Assembly (NCBI GenBank): GCA_949840885.1
Contig: CATKYJ010000017.1
Location: 1 to 64,000, forward strand
Source of the DNA: an uncultured Acetatifactor sp.
GTDB taxonomy: Bacteria; Bacillota; Clostridia; Lachnospirales; Lachnospiraceae
Length of the DNA stretch: 64,000 nt
Reading direction: 5' to 3'
Every line of letters begins with the position of its first letter. The stretch's first letter is position 1. The notes under the pieces are model-generated. The model saw nothing but the letters and a program-made list of their open reading frames with translations, had not been told where the DNA came from and did not search any database. Of the stretch, positions 40,557 to 49,262 are shown piece after piece. The position numbers and the translations under genes are program-made.

Positions 40557-40886
40557 ATGGCACAGGAATGGGCAAAAGCATTTTACAGGTCAAAAAGGTG
40601 GCTGACATGCAGGAATGCATACATAAAGGGCAGGATCATGGAAGACGGCGGACTGTGCGAAGAATGCCATGACAAGCCAGGATATATCGTGCACCATAAG
40701 AAGCCGCTGACCCAGGAGACAATAATAAAGCCAGAGATATCCCTGAACCATTGCAACCTGGAATATGTCTGCAAGGACTGCCATGACGGGTTCGAGGGCC
40801 ATGGAATAGGCGGGGGCAGCAGACCTCTGTGCAGGTTTGACGGAGACGGCCAGCCAATATCGATGAGGGAGGTGGACAGGAGATGA
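40557..40886 (+). CDS. HNH endonuclease (terminase-associated)
   Basis: A 109-residue HNH nuclease: SKRWLTCRNAYIKGR, CEECH, the HNH His pair in IVHHKKPLTQE, then an Asn and EYVCKDCHDGF completing the Cys pairs. HNH proteins beside the terminase assist DNA packaging in many cos/pac siphoviruses. GGAGGAAAGCAAC precedes the chosen ATG. Confidence 0.88.
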   Translation: MAQEWAKAFYRSKRWLTCRNAYIKGRIMEDGGLCEECHDKPGYIVHHKKPLTQETIIKPEISLNHCNLEYVCKDCHDGFEGHGIGGGSRPLCRFDGDGQPISMREVDRR

Positions 40887-41116
40887 GGATATATTGTAAA
40901 GACGGCCAGATTGTCGAAGCCGGCGTGTCAATGATAGGGAAAGGGGACATCGTCATCCGGCTCAACATGGCATGCGGAAAAGACGCAATAGAAGAAATGG
41001 AAAAGGAACTGGCTGAAAAGTTCGGGAGGAAAGTCATCCTGCTTGACGCGAGGTTCGGCGAGATCATGACACTCCCCCCTAAAAAGGAGCCTGGGGGCGT
41101 TCCCAGGAGACCGTAG
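40883..41116 (+). CDS. Small phage protein, 77 aa, unknown
   Basis: Overlaps the HNH gene by 4 bp. Beta-alpha pattern (MRIYCKDGQIVEAGVSMIGK, then a helix EEMEKELAEKFGRKVILL). No assigned role; located with the packaging genes. Confidence 0.55.
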   Translation: MRIYCKDGQIVEAGVSMIGKGDIVIRLNMACGKDAIEEMEKELAEKFGRKVILLDARFGEIMTLPPKKEPGGVPRRP

Positions 41117-41192
41117 GGGTGGACTTCAAAAATGGTGAGTGCCTTGCGTATAGGGGGTGTGGTACCGGATAAAAAGAAAGATGTAGGTGAAC

Positions 41193-41531
41193 ATGGCAGG
41201 AAGAACGCAGAAATCCAAAGAATTGAAAAGGCTAGAGAAGATATTCAAGGATATAAGGCCGGATAAAAAAGAGACAGTCAGAAAACTGATTGAGAATGCC
41301 GCATTTATGGAGGTACAGCTTTCGAGCCTACAGAAAGAGATTATTGAGAAAGGGCCGGTATCAGAATATCAGAACGGGGAGAACCAGTGGGGGACAAAAA
41401 AGAGCCCTGAAGTGGAAATCTACAACACGATGATCAAGAACTACACGGCAGTGGTGAAGCAGCTCATGGAATTGCTTCCGGAGGGAGACGGGAATGGGGA
41501 CGAACTTCTGGATTTTATAGGTGACAAGTGA
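41193..41531 (+). CDS. Terminase small subunit (P27-like)
   Basis: A 112-residue protein directly before the large subunit. Basic N-terminus (GRTQKSKELKRLEKIF), helix LIENAAFMEVQLSSLQKEI and C-terminal helix EIYNTMIKNYTAVVKQLMEL fit P27-type small terminases, which recognise packaging sites. A GTG six bases upstream is an alternative start. Confidence 0.75.
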   Translation: MAGRTQKSKELKRLEKIFKDIRPDKKETVRKLIENAAFMEVQLSSLQKEIIEKGPVSEYQNGENQWGTKKSPEVEIYNTMIKNYTAVVKQLMELLPEGDGNGDELLDFIGDK

Positions 41532-43192
41532 TGTTGGAATTCGAAGAATATTTCGGTGGGATACTGGATGGTAAAATTATAGCATGCGAGAAGATGAAAG
41601 CTATAAGCCACAAGCTAATGGAGAACTATCTCAGGCCAGGAGAATTCCACTTTGATCCAATGACTGCGAACAGACATATAGAGTTTATCGAAAAGTTCTG
41701 TTATGTGCCTGCCGGGGCAATTGGGAAAAGAATCAAGCTGGAGCTATTTCAGAAAGCGAGGCTCCAGGCGGCATTTGGGTTTGTGGACGATAACGGCCTA
41801 CGCCAATACAACGAAGTCATGGTCATTGAAGGCAGGAAGAACGGAAAGACCACAGAATGTGCCGCCGTTGAGTTGGATCTCCTTGTGAACGACAGGGAGG
41901 GGGCTCCGGAGATATATAATGTTGCCACCAAGCTGGACCAGGCAAAGAAAGGCTATACTGCGGCGTGCAACATGCGGATGCAGAGCCCACTACTGAAGAA
42001 ACACATAAGGAAGAGGGCGGTTGACCTATACTTTCCTGGTAACATGGGTTTCGTAAGGGCCTTAGGGAGCAACGTAAACACACTGGACAGCCTTGACGCG
42101 CATGCCGTCATAATTGATGAACTGGGGGCGATAAAAAACAGGGATCTTTATGACTTGATGAAGCAGTCCATGGGAGCAAGGAGGCAGCCGCTCCTTTTCT
42201 GCATCTCCACAAATGGGTTCGTCAGGGAGAGCATCTTCGATGCCCAGTATGAATATGCGGACCGATTCCTACATGATGGACTGGCGGAGGACAGCAAGCG
42301 TTTCCTGCCGTTCATTTATGAGCTTGACAATATAGACGAATGGGACGATGAGGAATGCTGGATCAAGGCGAATCCGGGAATAGGTACCATCAAGTCGCAC
42401 GACTATCTAAGGCAGATGGTAAGCAAGGCAAAGGACGATCCGGCGTTCAAGCCTACGGTATTGGTCAAGGACTTCAACATGAAGCAGACCAGCCAGGCTG
42501 CATGGCTGACATTTGAGACGCTGAATAATGAGGAGACTCTGCCTGAATATGCGTTCCGGTATGGAATCGGCGGATTTGACGCGGCGGACAAGGTGGACCT
42601 GAATGCAGCAAAGTGTCTATGCATGAAGCGGGACGATACGCACATTTATGTGAAGAGCATGTACTGGATTCCTGAAAAGGTTCTGGAAGAAGAGGAAAGG
42701 AAAGGGAACCGACGTGGGAGGGATTCGGTGCCATACAGCTTGTGGGTGAGCCAAGGATATATGAGGACATGCCCGGGAGCGAAATGTGATAAGAAGATAT
42801 TTGTGGAATGGTTCAAGGAGATACGAGACATAGATGACATCTACATGCTGTACATAGGATATGATCCATGGCACATAGATGATTCAACCCTAAGAGAATT
42901 TGAGGCGGAATTCGGGAGGAAAGCGATGGTTCCGGTAAGACAGGGGGTATGCACGCTTTCAGCGCCAATGAAAGACTTGGCATCTGACTTGGATCAGAAA
43001 CTGATTGTGTATGGCAATAATCCAATTGATAAATGGTGCCTGGCAAACACCCAGGTAAAGACAGACATAAATGGGAACATACAGCCGGTAAAGGGTATGG
43101 ATTCGAGGAACCGGATTGACGGTACGCTTGCCCTGATTAATGCATATGTGGTGCTACAGGACAAAGAAGATGAATATTTGAGCATGATTTAG
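41531..43192 (+). CDS. Terminase large subunit
   Basis: A 553-residue packaging motor. The N-terminal ATPase has Walker A-like EGRKNGKTTECA, Walker B AVIIDELG, and coupling motif CISTNG. The C-terminal nuclease domain has acidic clusters (YDPWHIDD and others). It translocates DNA into proheads and cleaves it. Overlap with the small subunit stop is TGATG. Confidence 0.92.
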   Translation: MLEFEEYFGGILDGKIIACEKMKAISHKLMENYLRPGEFHFDPMTANRHIEFIEKFCYVPAGAIGKRIKLELFQKARLQAAFGFVDDNGLRQYNEVMVIEGRKNGKTTECAAVELDLLVNDREGAPEIYNVATKLDQAKKGYTAACNMRMQSPLLKKHIRKRAVDLYFPGNMGFVRALGSNVNTLDSLDAHAVIIDELGAIKNRDLYDLMKQSMGARRQPLLFCISTNGFVRESIFDAQYEYADRFLHDGLAEDSKRFLPFIYELDNIDEWDDEECWIKANPGIGTIKSHDYLRQMVSKAKDDPAFKPTVLVKDFNMKQTSQAAWLTFETLNNEETLPEYAFRYGIGGFDAADKVDLNAAKCLCMKRDDTHIYVKSMYWIPEKVLEEEERKGNRRGRDSVPYSLWVSQGYMRTCPGAKCDKKIFVEWFKEIRDIDDIYMLYIGYDPWHIDDSTLREFEAEFGRKAMVPVRQGVCTLSAPMKDLASDLDQKLIVYGNNPIDKWCLANTQVKTDINGNIQPVKGMDSRNRIDGTLALINAYVVLQDKEDEYLSMI

Positions 43193-43203
43193 GAGGGATA
43201 TGG

Positions 43204-44619
43204 ATGTGGCCTTTCAAGAAGAGGATGAAAGCCGAAAAGGTGGACAGGAACGTGATGCAGATGGTCACCACATATGGGGAGCATTATTACTCATGGAACG
43301 GAAAGCTGTATGACAGCGATATCGTGAGGGCCTGTATCCGGCCGAAAGTGAAAGCGGCGGGGAAGTTGGTCGGGAAGCACATCCGGGCGGATACCGGAGG
43401 GCTGAAAGTGAATCCGGACGCGAACATACGGTTCCTGCTGTCCGAGCCGAACCCTTTCATGACAGGGCAGCAGTTCCAGGAAAAGGTGGCCACGCAGCTG
43501 TGCCTGAACAACAATGCGTTCATACTGATCGTGCGGGACGTGAACGGCAAGCCCATGCAGCTGTACCCGATTCCCTGCGTGATGTGCGAGACGAAGTATG
43601 TGAATGACGAGTTATGCCTGAAGTTCCAATACCGGAACGGGAAGACGGGGACATTTTTATATGACCAGATCATCCATCTGCGCCAGGACTTTAACGAGCA
43701 TGACATTTTCGGGGAAAGTCCGGCGTCTGCGCTGGCATCCATGATGGAGGTCATAGGCACCATAGACCAGGGAATCGTCAAGGCAATCCGAAACAGCGGG
43801 ATCGTCCGGTGGCTGCTGACGTTCACCAGCGCCATGCGGCCGGAGGACATCAAAAAGAATGTGAAAGAGTTCGTGGACAACTACCTGAGTGTGGAAAGCG
43901 ACACTTTCGGAGCCGCCGGCGTGGACTCCAAGGCCACGGCCACGCGGATAGAGCCGAAAGACTATGTGCCCAATGCCCTGCAGACAAAGGAGACAATAAA
44001 CAGGATATACTCGTTCTTCAATACAAACGAAAAGATCATCCAGTCCAGATGGACGGAGGACGAATGGAACGCCTATTACGAGGCGGAGGTGGAGCCGCTG
44101 GCCGTGCAGATGGGGGAGACGTACTCCGTCAGGTTGTTTTCCCGGAGGGAGAGGGGCTGTGGGAACCGGATCGTCTTCGAGGCCAGCAACCTGCAGTGTG
44201 CAAGCCTGCAGTCCAAGCTTGCCATGCAGGCCATGGTGGACCGCGGAGCCATGACACCGAACGAGTGGCGGGCAGTGATGAACATGGCACCGGTGGAGGG
44301 CGGCGACCAGCCCATCAGGAGGCTGGACACACAGGTGGTGGACATGGCGGAAAGGCTGCTGGGGATGGCGGAGGCGCTGGAGGCAGGAAAAGTCGAAGCC
44401 ATGGCGGGAGTGATGGAGAAGCTGCTGGAAGCGGACAGGGCAAGTCCGGGAATACTTTTCCCGGGTGCTGTTCTTACAGAGCCTGGTACGGCAGAAAAAC
44501 AGACTGCTCCTGGCGGGCAGGAGGAGCGGCTCCTGGAAGCTGCGGAAAGGGATAAGGATGAAGCACAGGATAAACATCCGGGGCGTGATGGTCCCGAACG
44601 ACTACAAATGGTATTATGA
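43204..44619 (+). CDS. Phage portal protein (HK97 family)
   Basis: A 471-residue portal: NVMQMVTTYGEHYYSWNG at the start, the typical LLSEPNPFMTGQQFQEKV and IIHLRQDF blocks, and an Ala/Glu-rich C-terminal barrel. It forms the dodecameric vertex through which DNA is packaged. The 3' end overlaps the protease gene by 62 bp. Confidence 0.92.
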   Translation: MWPFKKRMKAEKVDRNVMQMVTTYGEHYYSWNGKLYDSDIVRACIRPKVKAAGKLVGKHIRADTGGLKVNPDANIRFLLSEPNPFMTGQQFQEKVATQLCLNNNAFILIVRDVNGKPMQLYPIPCVMCETKYVNDELCLKFQYRNGKTGTFLYDQIIHLRQDFNEHDIFGESPASALASMMEVIGTIDQGIVKAIRNSGIVRWLLTFTSAMRPEDIKKNVKEFVDNYLSVESDTFGAAGVDSKATATRIEPKDYVPNALQTKETINRIYSFFNTNEKIIQSRWTEDEWNAYYEAEVEPLAVQMGETYSVRLFSRRERGCGNRIVFEASNLQCASLQSKLAMQAMVDRGAMTPNEWRAVMNMAPVEGGDQPIRRLDTQVVDMAERLLGMAEALEAGKVEAMAGVMEKLLEADRASPGILFPGAVLTEPGTAEKQTAPGGQEERLLEAAERDKDEAQDKHPGRDGPERLQMVL

Positions 44620-45262
44620 TTTTTTCGGGGAGGACTGCACCTGTCCGAAAGACGTGCAGCAGGTGATGGATGCTTTCCGGGATGGGGATGAAATCGAAGT
44701 GTACATAAATTCCCCGGGGGGCGTGATAGACGTGGGATCAGAGATCTACACGCTCTTAAAGGGCAGGAAAGACAATGTGAAGATCTACATCACAGGGGAG
44801 GCCTGCAGCGCCGCCAGCGTGGCCGCCATGGCGGCCTACTGCGAGATGTCGCCTACGGCGCTGATGATGGTGCACTGTGTATCCACATACGTGGAGGGGA
44901 ACCACAACAGCCTGGAGCACACGGCCGAGGTGCTGCGGACGGCTGACAGGGCCCTGTGCAGCGCCTACGTGGACAAGAGCGGCATGACGGAAGAGGAGGC
45001 CCTGCAGATGATGGAGCACACCACCTGGCTGACAGCAGACCAGGCGGTAGAGCGCGGGCTGGTGGACGCAGTGATGTTCCGGGACGGAAAGGAAGCCGCC
45101 CCGATGACGGCAGGCCCCTTGTTCTCCCTGCCCACAAAAGAGCAGATGGAGAAAGCGGACAGGGCCATGAGAGAGGGAGCAGGGGAACCGGAATCATCCC
45201 GGATGGCCAATGCAAGATTGAATTTTTTAAAGCTGCAAGCGAAAGGAGAAAGAAGAGCATGA
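44558..45262 (+). CDS. ClpP-like prohead protease
   Basis: A 234-residue ClpP-fold protease: EVYINSPGGVIDVGSEIYT, nucleophilic Ser in GEACSAASVAAMA, His in MMVHCVSTYVEGN, and an Asp further on. It processes scaffold/capsid protein. Start MKHRINIRGV lies inside the portal reading region with AAAGGGATAAGG upstream. Confidence 0.9.
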   Translation: MKHRINIRGVMVPNDYKWYYDFFGEDCTCPKDVQQVMDAFRDGDEIEVYINSPGGVIDVGSEIYTLLKGRKDNVKIYITGEACSAASVAAMAAYCEMSPTALMMVHCVSTYVEGNHNSLEHTAEVLRTADRALCSAYVDKSGMTEEEALQMMEHTTWLTADQAVERGLVDAVMFRDGKEAAPMTAGPLFSLPTKEQMEKADRAMREGAGEPESSRMANARLNFLKLQAKGERRA

Positions 45263-46494
45263 ACAAAAAGCAGTATGAAGCAATGCGGAGGAAACTGATG
45301 GAAGAAGCCCAGGGGCTCCTGGACGCAGGGAAAGTGGAAGAGGCCAACGCCAAAATGGATGAAGTGAAAGCGCTGGATGAGAAATGGGATGCCATCGCAC
45401 AGGCCGAAGCGAACTTTGCGGCGCTCAACGGCATCCAGACGGCAAAGAACCCGGTAGGGGACATGGACGAGTCCTTTGGAGGGGAGGAGGATCCCGGTGA
45501 TGACGACCCGAAGATAAAGGCATGGAAGTCGGAGGAGTATAAGAGCGCATGGGCGAAGCACCTCATGGGGAAGCCCATGCGCGACAATGAGAAAGACAGT
45601 TTCCTGCTGGTAAATGAGGCATATACCCATACCACGAATAATACCACTGTGGTGATTCCGGAGAATGTCAGCAATGGGATCTGGGAGATGGCAGGGGAGT
45701 ACTACCCCTACTTTGCAGATGTGTCAAAGACCTATGTCAATGGACTGCTCACCATGATCCAGGAGGATTCCTCTTCCGAGGCAACCTGGTATGAAGAGGG
45801 GACTCAGACGGAAGACGGGAAAGAGACCTTTAAGGAGTACACGCTTGGCGGCTGCGAGCTGTCCAGGGCAATCACCGTGTCCTGGAAGCTGCGCGAGATG
45901 GCAATCGAGGACTTCATCCCTTACATCCAGCGCAGGATTGCCAAAAAGATGGGCGCGGCAGCCGGGTACGGCGCCACCCATGGCGCAGGAGAGAAAGCTG
46001 CATCCGGCAAGCCGGAGCCCATGGGGACGGTCACGGCATTGGAGGCGGAGGAGGGGACTCCCCAGGTGGTGGAATATGCAAAGGGATCCATACCCAAATA
46101 CGATGACATCGTAAAGACCAGGGCGAAGATCAAGTCCGGATACGGCGCAGGCCTGGCCATCTATGCCAACTCTTTCACCATATGGAACAAGATCGCCATG
46201 ATCCAGGACCAGAACAAGCGTCCGCTGTTCGTCCCGGACGTGACGAACCAGGGGCAGTTCCGGATCCTCGGAATGCCCGTGAAAGAGGACGACTCCATGA
46301 AAGACGGGGAGATCCTGCTTTCCAACGCGAATGACGGGTACCACCTGAACGTCAACAAGGAGATCGGCATGATGACAGAAGACCATGTGAAGCTGCGCAC
46401 TACGGACTACGTGGGCTATGCGATCATGGACGGGAACGTAGTGACCAGCAAGGCACATGCGCTGCTGAAAGAGGCCGCGGCTGCCGGAGCCTGA
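45259..46494 (+). CDS. HK97-type major capsid protein
   Basis: A 411-residue capsid precursor. The first ~100 residues form a helical delta/scaffold domain (YEAMRRKLMEEAQGLLDAG). The HK97-fold body begins around 120 (YTHTTNNTTVVIPENVSN) with ELSRAITVSWKLREMA and the C-terminal YVGYAIMDGNVVTSKAHAL. Overlaps the protease gene by 4 bp. Confidence 0.92.
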   Translation: MNKKQYEAMRRKLMEEAQGLLDAGKVEEANAKMDEVKALDEKWDAIAQAEANFAALNGIQTAKNPVGDMDESFGGEEDPGDDDPKIKAWKSEEYKSAWAKHLMGKPMRDNEKDSFLLVNEAYTHTTNNTTVVIPENVSNGIWEMAGEYYPYFADVSKTYVNGLLTMIQEDSSSEATWYEEGTQTEDGKETFKEYTLGGCELSRAITVSWKLREMAIEDFIPYIQRRIAKKMGAAAGYGATHGAGEKAASGKPEPMGTVTALEAEEGTPQVVEYAKGSIPKYDDIVKTRAKIKSGYGAGLAIYANSFTIWNKIAMIQDQNKRPLFVPDVTNQGQFRILGMPVKEDDSMKDGEILLSNANDGYHLNVNKEIGMMTEDHVKLRTTDYVGYAIMDGNVVTSKAHALLKEAAAAGA

Positions 46495-46526
46495 GCAGCT
46501 GCAGCCCGGGAATGGGGGTGTAGGCC

Positions 46527-46799
46527 ATGATAACGGCCGAACAGGTGAGGAAAAAGATGCGTATCAGCCACTCCCGCATGGACGATGACATCGCCAGCAA
46601 CATCGAGGCCGCCCGGCTGGACATGGGCCGGGTGGGCATCGACCCGGAGGCGGACGATGCCCTGGTGGACAAGGCTGTGGAGCTGTACTGCAAGGCACAG
46701 TTCGACTATTTGGGCAAGGGGGAGCAATTCCGGCGGAACTATGAGGGGCTGCGGGACGCCATGAGCATGGCGGAGGAGTACAAATGCGGGATGAAATGA
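46527..46799 (+). CDS. Head-tail connector (gp6-like)
   Basis: A 90-residue helical protein (ITAEQVRKKMRISHSRMDDD and DKAVELYCKAQFDY) of the DNA-packaging adaptor type that docks under the portal. Confidence 0.8.
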   Translation: MITAEQVRKKMRISHSRMDDDIASNIEAARLDMGRVGIDPEADDALVDKAVELYCKAQFDYLGKGEQFRRNYEGLRDAMSMAEEYKCGMK

Positions 46800-47131
46800 T
46801 ATATTTTGCCGACATGGTGCCGGCGGCATCAGGCGGAAAGGATTCCTATGGGGATCATGCTATGGAACTGCAGCTGTCGGATGCTGTATTCGCGGAGCTG
46901 AAGTCCATCGGACAGAGCGAGTTCTACCAAGCACAGACAGCTGGGCAAAAACCAGAGATCAAGTTCAAGTTGACGGATTATATGGACTACCAGGGGCAGA
47001 GGTACTTGATCCACGAGGGGATCAGGTACACTGTCCTGAGGACGTACCGTACCGCCGGCAACGAGCTGGAGATTACATGTTATGGAGGTGTGAGGGATGC
47101 CATTGCCGCCGTCAGTGACAAGGGTGACTAA
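46784..47131 (+). CDS. Head closure protein (gp16-like)
   Basis: A 115-residue beta-rich protein (MIYFADMVPAASGGKDSYG, KFKLTDYMDYQGQRYLIH, IRYTVLRTYRT). Size, order and overlap with neighbours fit the head-closure protein of siphoviruses. Confidence 0.75.
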   Translation: MRDEMIYFADMVPAASGGKDSYGDHAMELQLSDAVFAELKSIGQSEFYQAQTAGQKPEIKFKLTDYMDYQGQRYLIHEGIRYTVLRTYRTAGNELEITCYGGVRDAIAAVSDKGD

Positions 47132-47558
47132 GGATGGCCTGAAGATTGTGTCGAACGTGGACAGGTGTGCCTATACCATCAAGGAATTGACCCGTGCAGC
47201 CCTTAGGGATGTGGGCAAATACGTGTGCATTACGTCCAACAAGGCTGCACAAAAGCTGTACCACAACAGCATGAAGAAGTCCAGGCGGGTCAGGGGATCT
47301 AAGGGGGCTTTCCAGTACTGGGCCAGGAAAAACGAGGGCGATCTGCTGGTGGGCATAAAGCATGGGACATGGTACGGCACGGAGCAGGAGTTGGGATCCA
47401 GCAAAATGAAGAAGCATGGAATCCTGACAAACGCCGTACAGGACAATATCCCGGACATCATCAGGATAGAAAGCCAATACCTGTCGGCTTTGGAGGATGA
47501 AGCAAGAGCCCTGGCGCTGATCAGCGATGAAGAGTATCAGGGAGGCGGTGAGGACTGA
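47097..47558 (+). CDS. HK97 gp10-type tail component
   Basis: A 153-residue tail-terminator-like protein: basic helix then GDLLVGIKHGTWYGTEQELG and KKHGILTNAVQDNIPDI, the signature of gp10/minor tail components. Overlaps the previous gene by 35 bp. Confidence 0.85.
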   Translation: MPLPPSVTRVTKDGLKIVSNVDRCAYTIKELTRAALRDVGKYVCITSNKAAQKLYHNSMKKSRRVRGSKGAFQYWARKNEGDLLVGIKHGTWYGTEQELGSSKMKKHGILTNAVQDNIPDIIRIESQYLSALEDEARALALISDEEYQGGGED

Positions 47559-47908
47559 TGGAGAGCCTGGAGAAAGTGCTGGAGGAACTGACCGGAGCCT
47601 ACCATGAAGAGGCTCCGGAGGATGCGGCATATCCATACATGGTCTTTTCTGCCAGGAGGCTGACGGAGGAAGCCGGGCAGCAGGTTTATACACTGGAGGT
47701 CAATGCTTGGGATCAGCATCCGTACTATTCCAGGGCCGAAAACATGATGGACAATCTGGAAAGCCAGTTGCACCGGTGCAACTTTATGACAGAGGGGTAT
47801 CTGATCAGGATATTCAAAGGGGCGCGCCAGAACGTCCAGGATCCGGACAAGACGATTAAGCGGGTGCGGGAGCAGTTCGAGATGCGTGTCTACGAAATGG
47901 AGGATTGA
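47558..47908 (+). CDS. Tail completion/terminator protein
   Basis: A 116-residue protein (YPYMVFSARRLTEEAGQQVY, then LEVNAWDQHPYYSRAE) matching the tail completion family by size and position. It contains the third copy of the GTTGCAC(C)GGTGCAAC palindrome within its coding sequence (47766-47783). Confidence 0.75.
   Translation: MESLEKVLEELTGAYHEEAPEDAAYPYMVFSARRLTEEAGQQVYTLEVNAWDQHPYYSRAENMMDNLESQLHRCNFMTEGYLIRIFKGARQNVQDPDKTIKRVREQFEMRVYEMED
47766..47783. repeat. Palindrome AGTTGCACCGGTGCAACT inside a tail gene
   Basis: A perfect 18-bp palindrome, like those at 31534 and 39219 but located in coding sequence. Confidence 0.45.
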
Positions 47909-47909
47909 A

Positions 47910-48578
47910 ATGGGAAAAGGAAAGAAGAGATCGTATTCAGGCTTTACCAAAAAGACAGCGGAGCATCTGCTGCTGGACGCAGGTGCATTCTTCAAGAATT
48001 TTACATATGAGGAGGGCGGGATTTCCAACGATACGTTCGACTCGGCCGTAAAAGCTGGGAAGCTGATTGGGGCTACGAAAGGCGGGGGCGAGTTTTCGGC
48101 AGTGGCTTCGATTAGGCAGATCGAGGTGGACGGCGTGAAAGGGCGGGCGAAAGGCCTGGAGACTATCGACTCCTGGGACGTGTACCTGAAAGCCACGGTT
48201 CTGGAGACCACGGCAGAATCCATTAAGGCGGCGCTTGGAGCAGCTACCGTGGACACGGAATCCGACGAGAAATATGACGTGATCACGGGGAATGCGGCCA
48301 TAGACCTGGAGGACTACCTGGACAATGTGACCTGGGTGGGCACTCTGAGCGGCAGCAACGAGCCGGTCATCATCCAGGTCTACAATGGGCTGAACACGGA
48401 GGGGCTGAAGCTGACCGTGCAGGACAAGGGCGAGGCAACGATACCGATGACGTTCTACGGACATTACACGGACGATGACCTGGACAGCCCGCCGTTCAAA
48501 ATAATGTACCCAAAAACACAGGGGGGACAGCCTGGTGAGAGTGGCGGGGAGACCGTGGAGGGAGGTGCCGGAGTTTGA
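47910..48578 (+). CDS. Major tail tube protein
   Basis: A 222-residue protein (HLLLDAGAFFKNFTYEEG, then a Gly-rich beta body with DDLDSPPFKIMYPK near the end). Position between tail completion protein and chaperones identifies it as the tail tube subunit. Start MGKGKKRSYSG follows GGAGGATTGAA. It ends in a flexible Gly/Glu tail. Confidence 0.85.
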   Translation: MGKGKKRSYSGFTKKTAEHLLLDAGAFFKNFTYEEGGISNDTFDSAVKAGKLIGATKGGGEFSAVASIRQIEVDGVKGRAKGLETIDSWDVYLKATVLETTAESIKAALGAATVDTESDEKYDVITGNAAIDLEDYLDNVTWVGTLSGSNEPVIIQVYNGLNTEGLKLTVQDKGEATIPMTFYGHYTDDDLDSPPFKIMYPKTQGGQPGESGGETVEGGAGV

Positions 48579-48988
48579 GGAAGATAAATACCGGGGACGT
48601 GTTCAAAATGGCGCGTCTGCTGAAGAATGCCAACGTGATGGAGGCGGTCATGGATGCCTATAAGGCGGCCAAAAAAGAGGATGCGGCCATGGACGCCCAT
48701 AAGGGAGATGCGGCCAAAGGGGAGGCCGTGGCTGAAAGCACCGATAAGGGAGAGGCAGACAAAGGAGGCATATGGGTAGATGCAGCCATGAAAGTCCTTG
48801 CCTCCTGCACCAGCCAGCAGGCAGAGGAACAGTTCTATGATCTGATGGCGGGTATCTGCGAAAACAAGCCCGAGGATATCAGGAACCGGTCCCTGGACGG
48901 CCTCATAGAGGACATCCGGCGGATATGCGAGGAGAATAACGTGGCAAATTTTTTGCGTTCGGCATCCGATTTTGCCGAGAAGCTGTAA
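48575..48988 (+). CDS. Tail assembly chaperone G
   Basis: A 137-residue protein starting with TTG behind GGAGGTGCCGGAGT. Helical N-terminus (MARLLKNANVMEAVMDAYKA), a charged linker and helical end (VASFL-like NNVANFLRSASDFAEKL). It lies between tube and tape-measure genes, the standard place of the gpG-type chaperone. A slippery A AAT TTT occurs 12 codons before its stop. Confidence 0.8.
   Translation: MRKINTGDVFKMARLLKNANVMEAVMDAYKAAKKEDAAMDAHKGDAAKGEAVAESTDKGEADKGGIWVDAAMKVLASCTSQQAEEQFYDLMAGICENKPEDIRNRSLDGLIEDIRRICEENNVANFLRSASDFAEKL
48946..48952 (+). promoter_or_regulatory. -1 frameshift slippery site A-AAT-TTT
   Basis: In the gpG frame the heptamer splits as A AAT TTT, a canonical X XXY YYZ -1 slip site. 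After a -1 slip the frame stays open through to 49257, giving the gpG-T fusion required for tape-measure assembly in tailed phages. Confidence 0.85.
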
Positions 48989-49257
48989 GGCTGGAGGATC
49001 TGGTGTACCGGCGGTACGGAGGCGGCGCGGCCAGTGTCCTGGCCATGCCTTTCGCCGCCGGCTGCGAGATGATATGCCATGCATCGGATGCCGAAGAGGA
49101 GGACAGGCTGTTCCTGCGGTGGGCCGTCATGTACCAGGAGGTCATGGGGTTCGAGGAGTTCAGGGCAGAGCTTTCTGCCGAATCCGGCACAAAGGAGGCC
49201 GGGGACGGACGGTCGGCAGCGGAGATCCTGGAGGGCGTGAAAGGGATAATCGGGTGA
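48952..49257 (+). CDS. Tail assembly chaperone T domain (made by -1 frameshift)
   Basis: The frame from the slip site runs FAFGIRFCREAVRLEDLVYR and continues through GGGAASVLAMPFAAGCEM to ...EGVKGIIG. It is the T part of the G-T fusion. A GTG at 49003 could start it alone but has no binding site of note. In known phages only a few percent of ribosomes shift, setting the G:GT ratio. Confidence 0.75.
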   Translation, partial: FAFGIRFCREAVRLEDLVYRRYGGGAASVLAMPFAAGCEMICHASDAEEEDRLFLRWAVMYQEVMGFEEFRAELSAESGTKEAGDGRSAAEILEGVKGIIG

Positions 49258-49262
49258 CGTAG

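Noticed and set aside
44956..45260. Long upstream extension of the capsid gene
   Set aside because: The frame is open within the protease gene, but MNKKQYEAMRRKL at 45259 has a proper binding site and is the expected capsid start.
49003..49257. Independent gene starting at GTG 49003
   Set aside because: There is no convincing binding site, while an upstream slippery heptamer and an open -1 frame explain the segment better.
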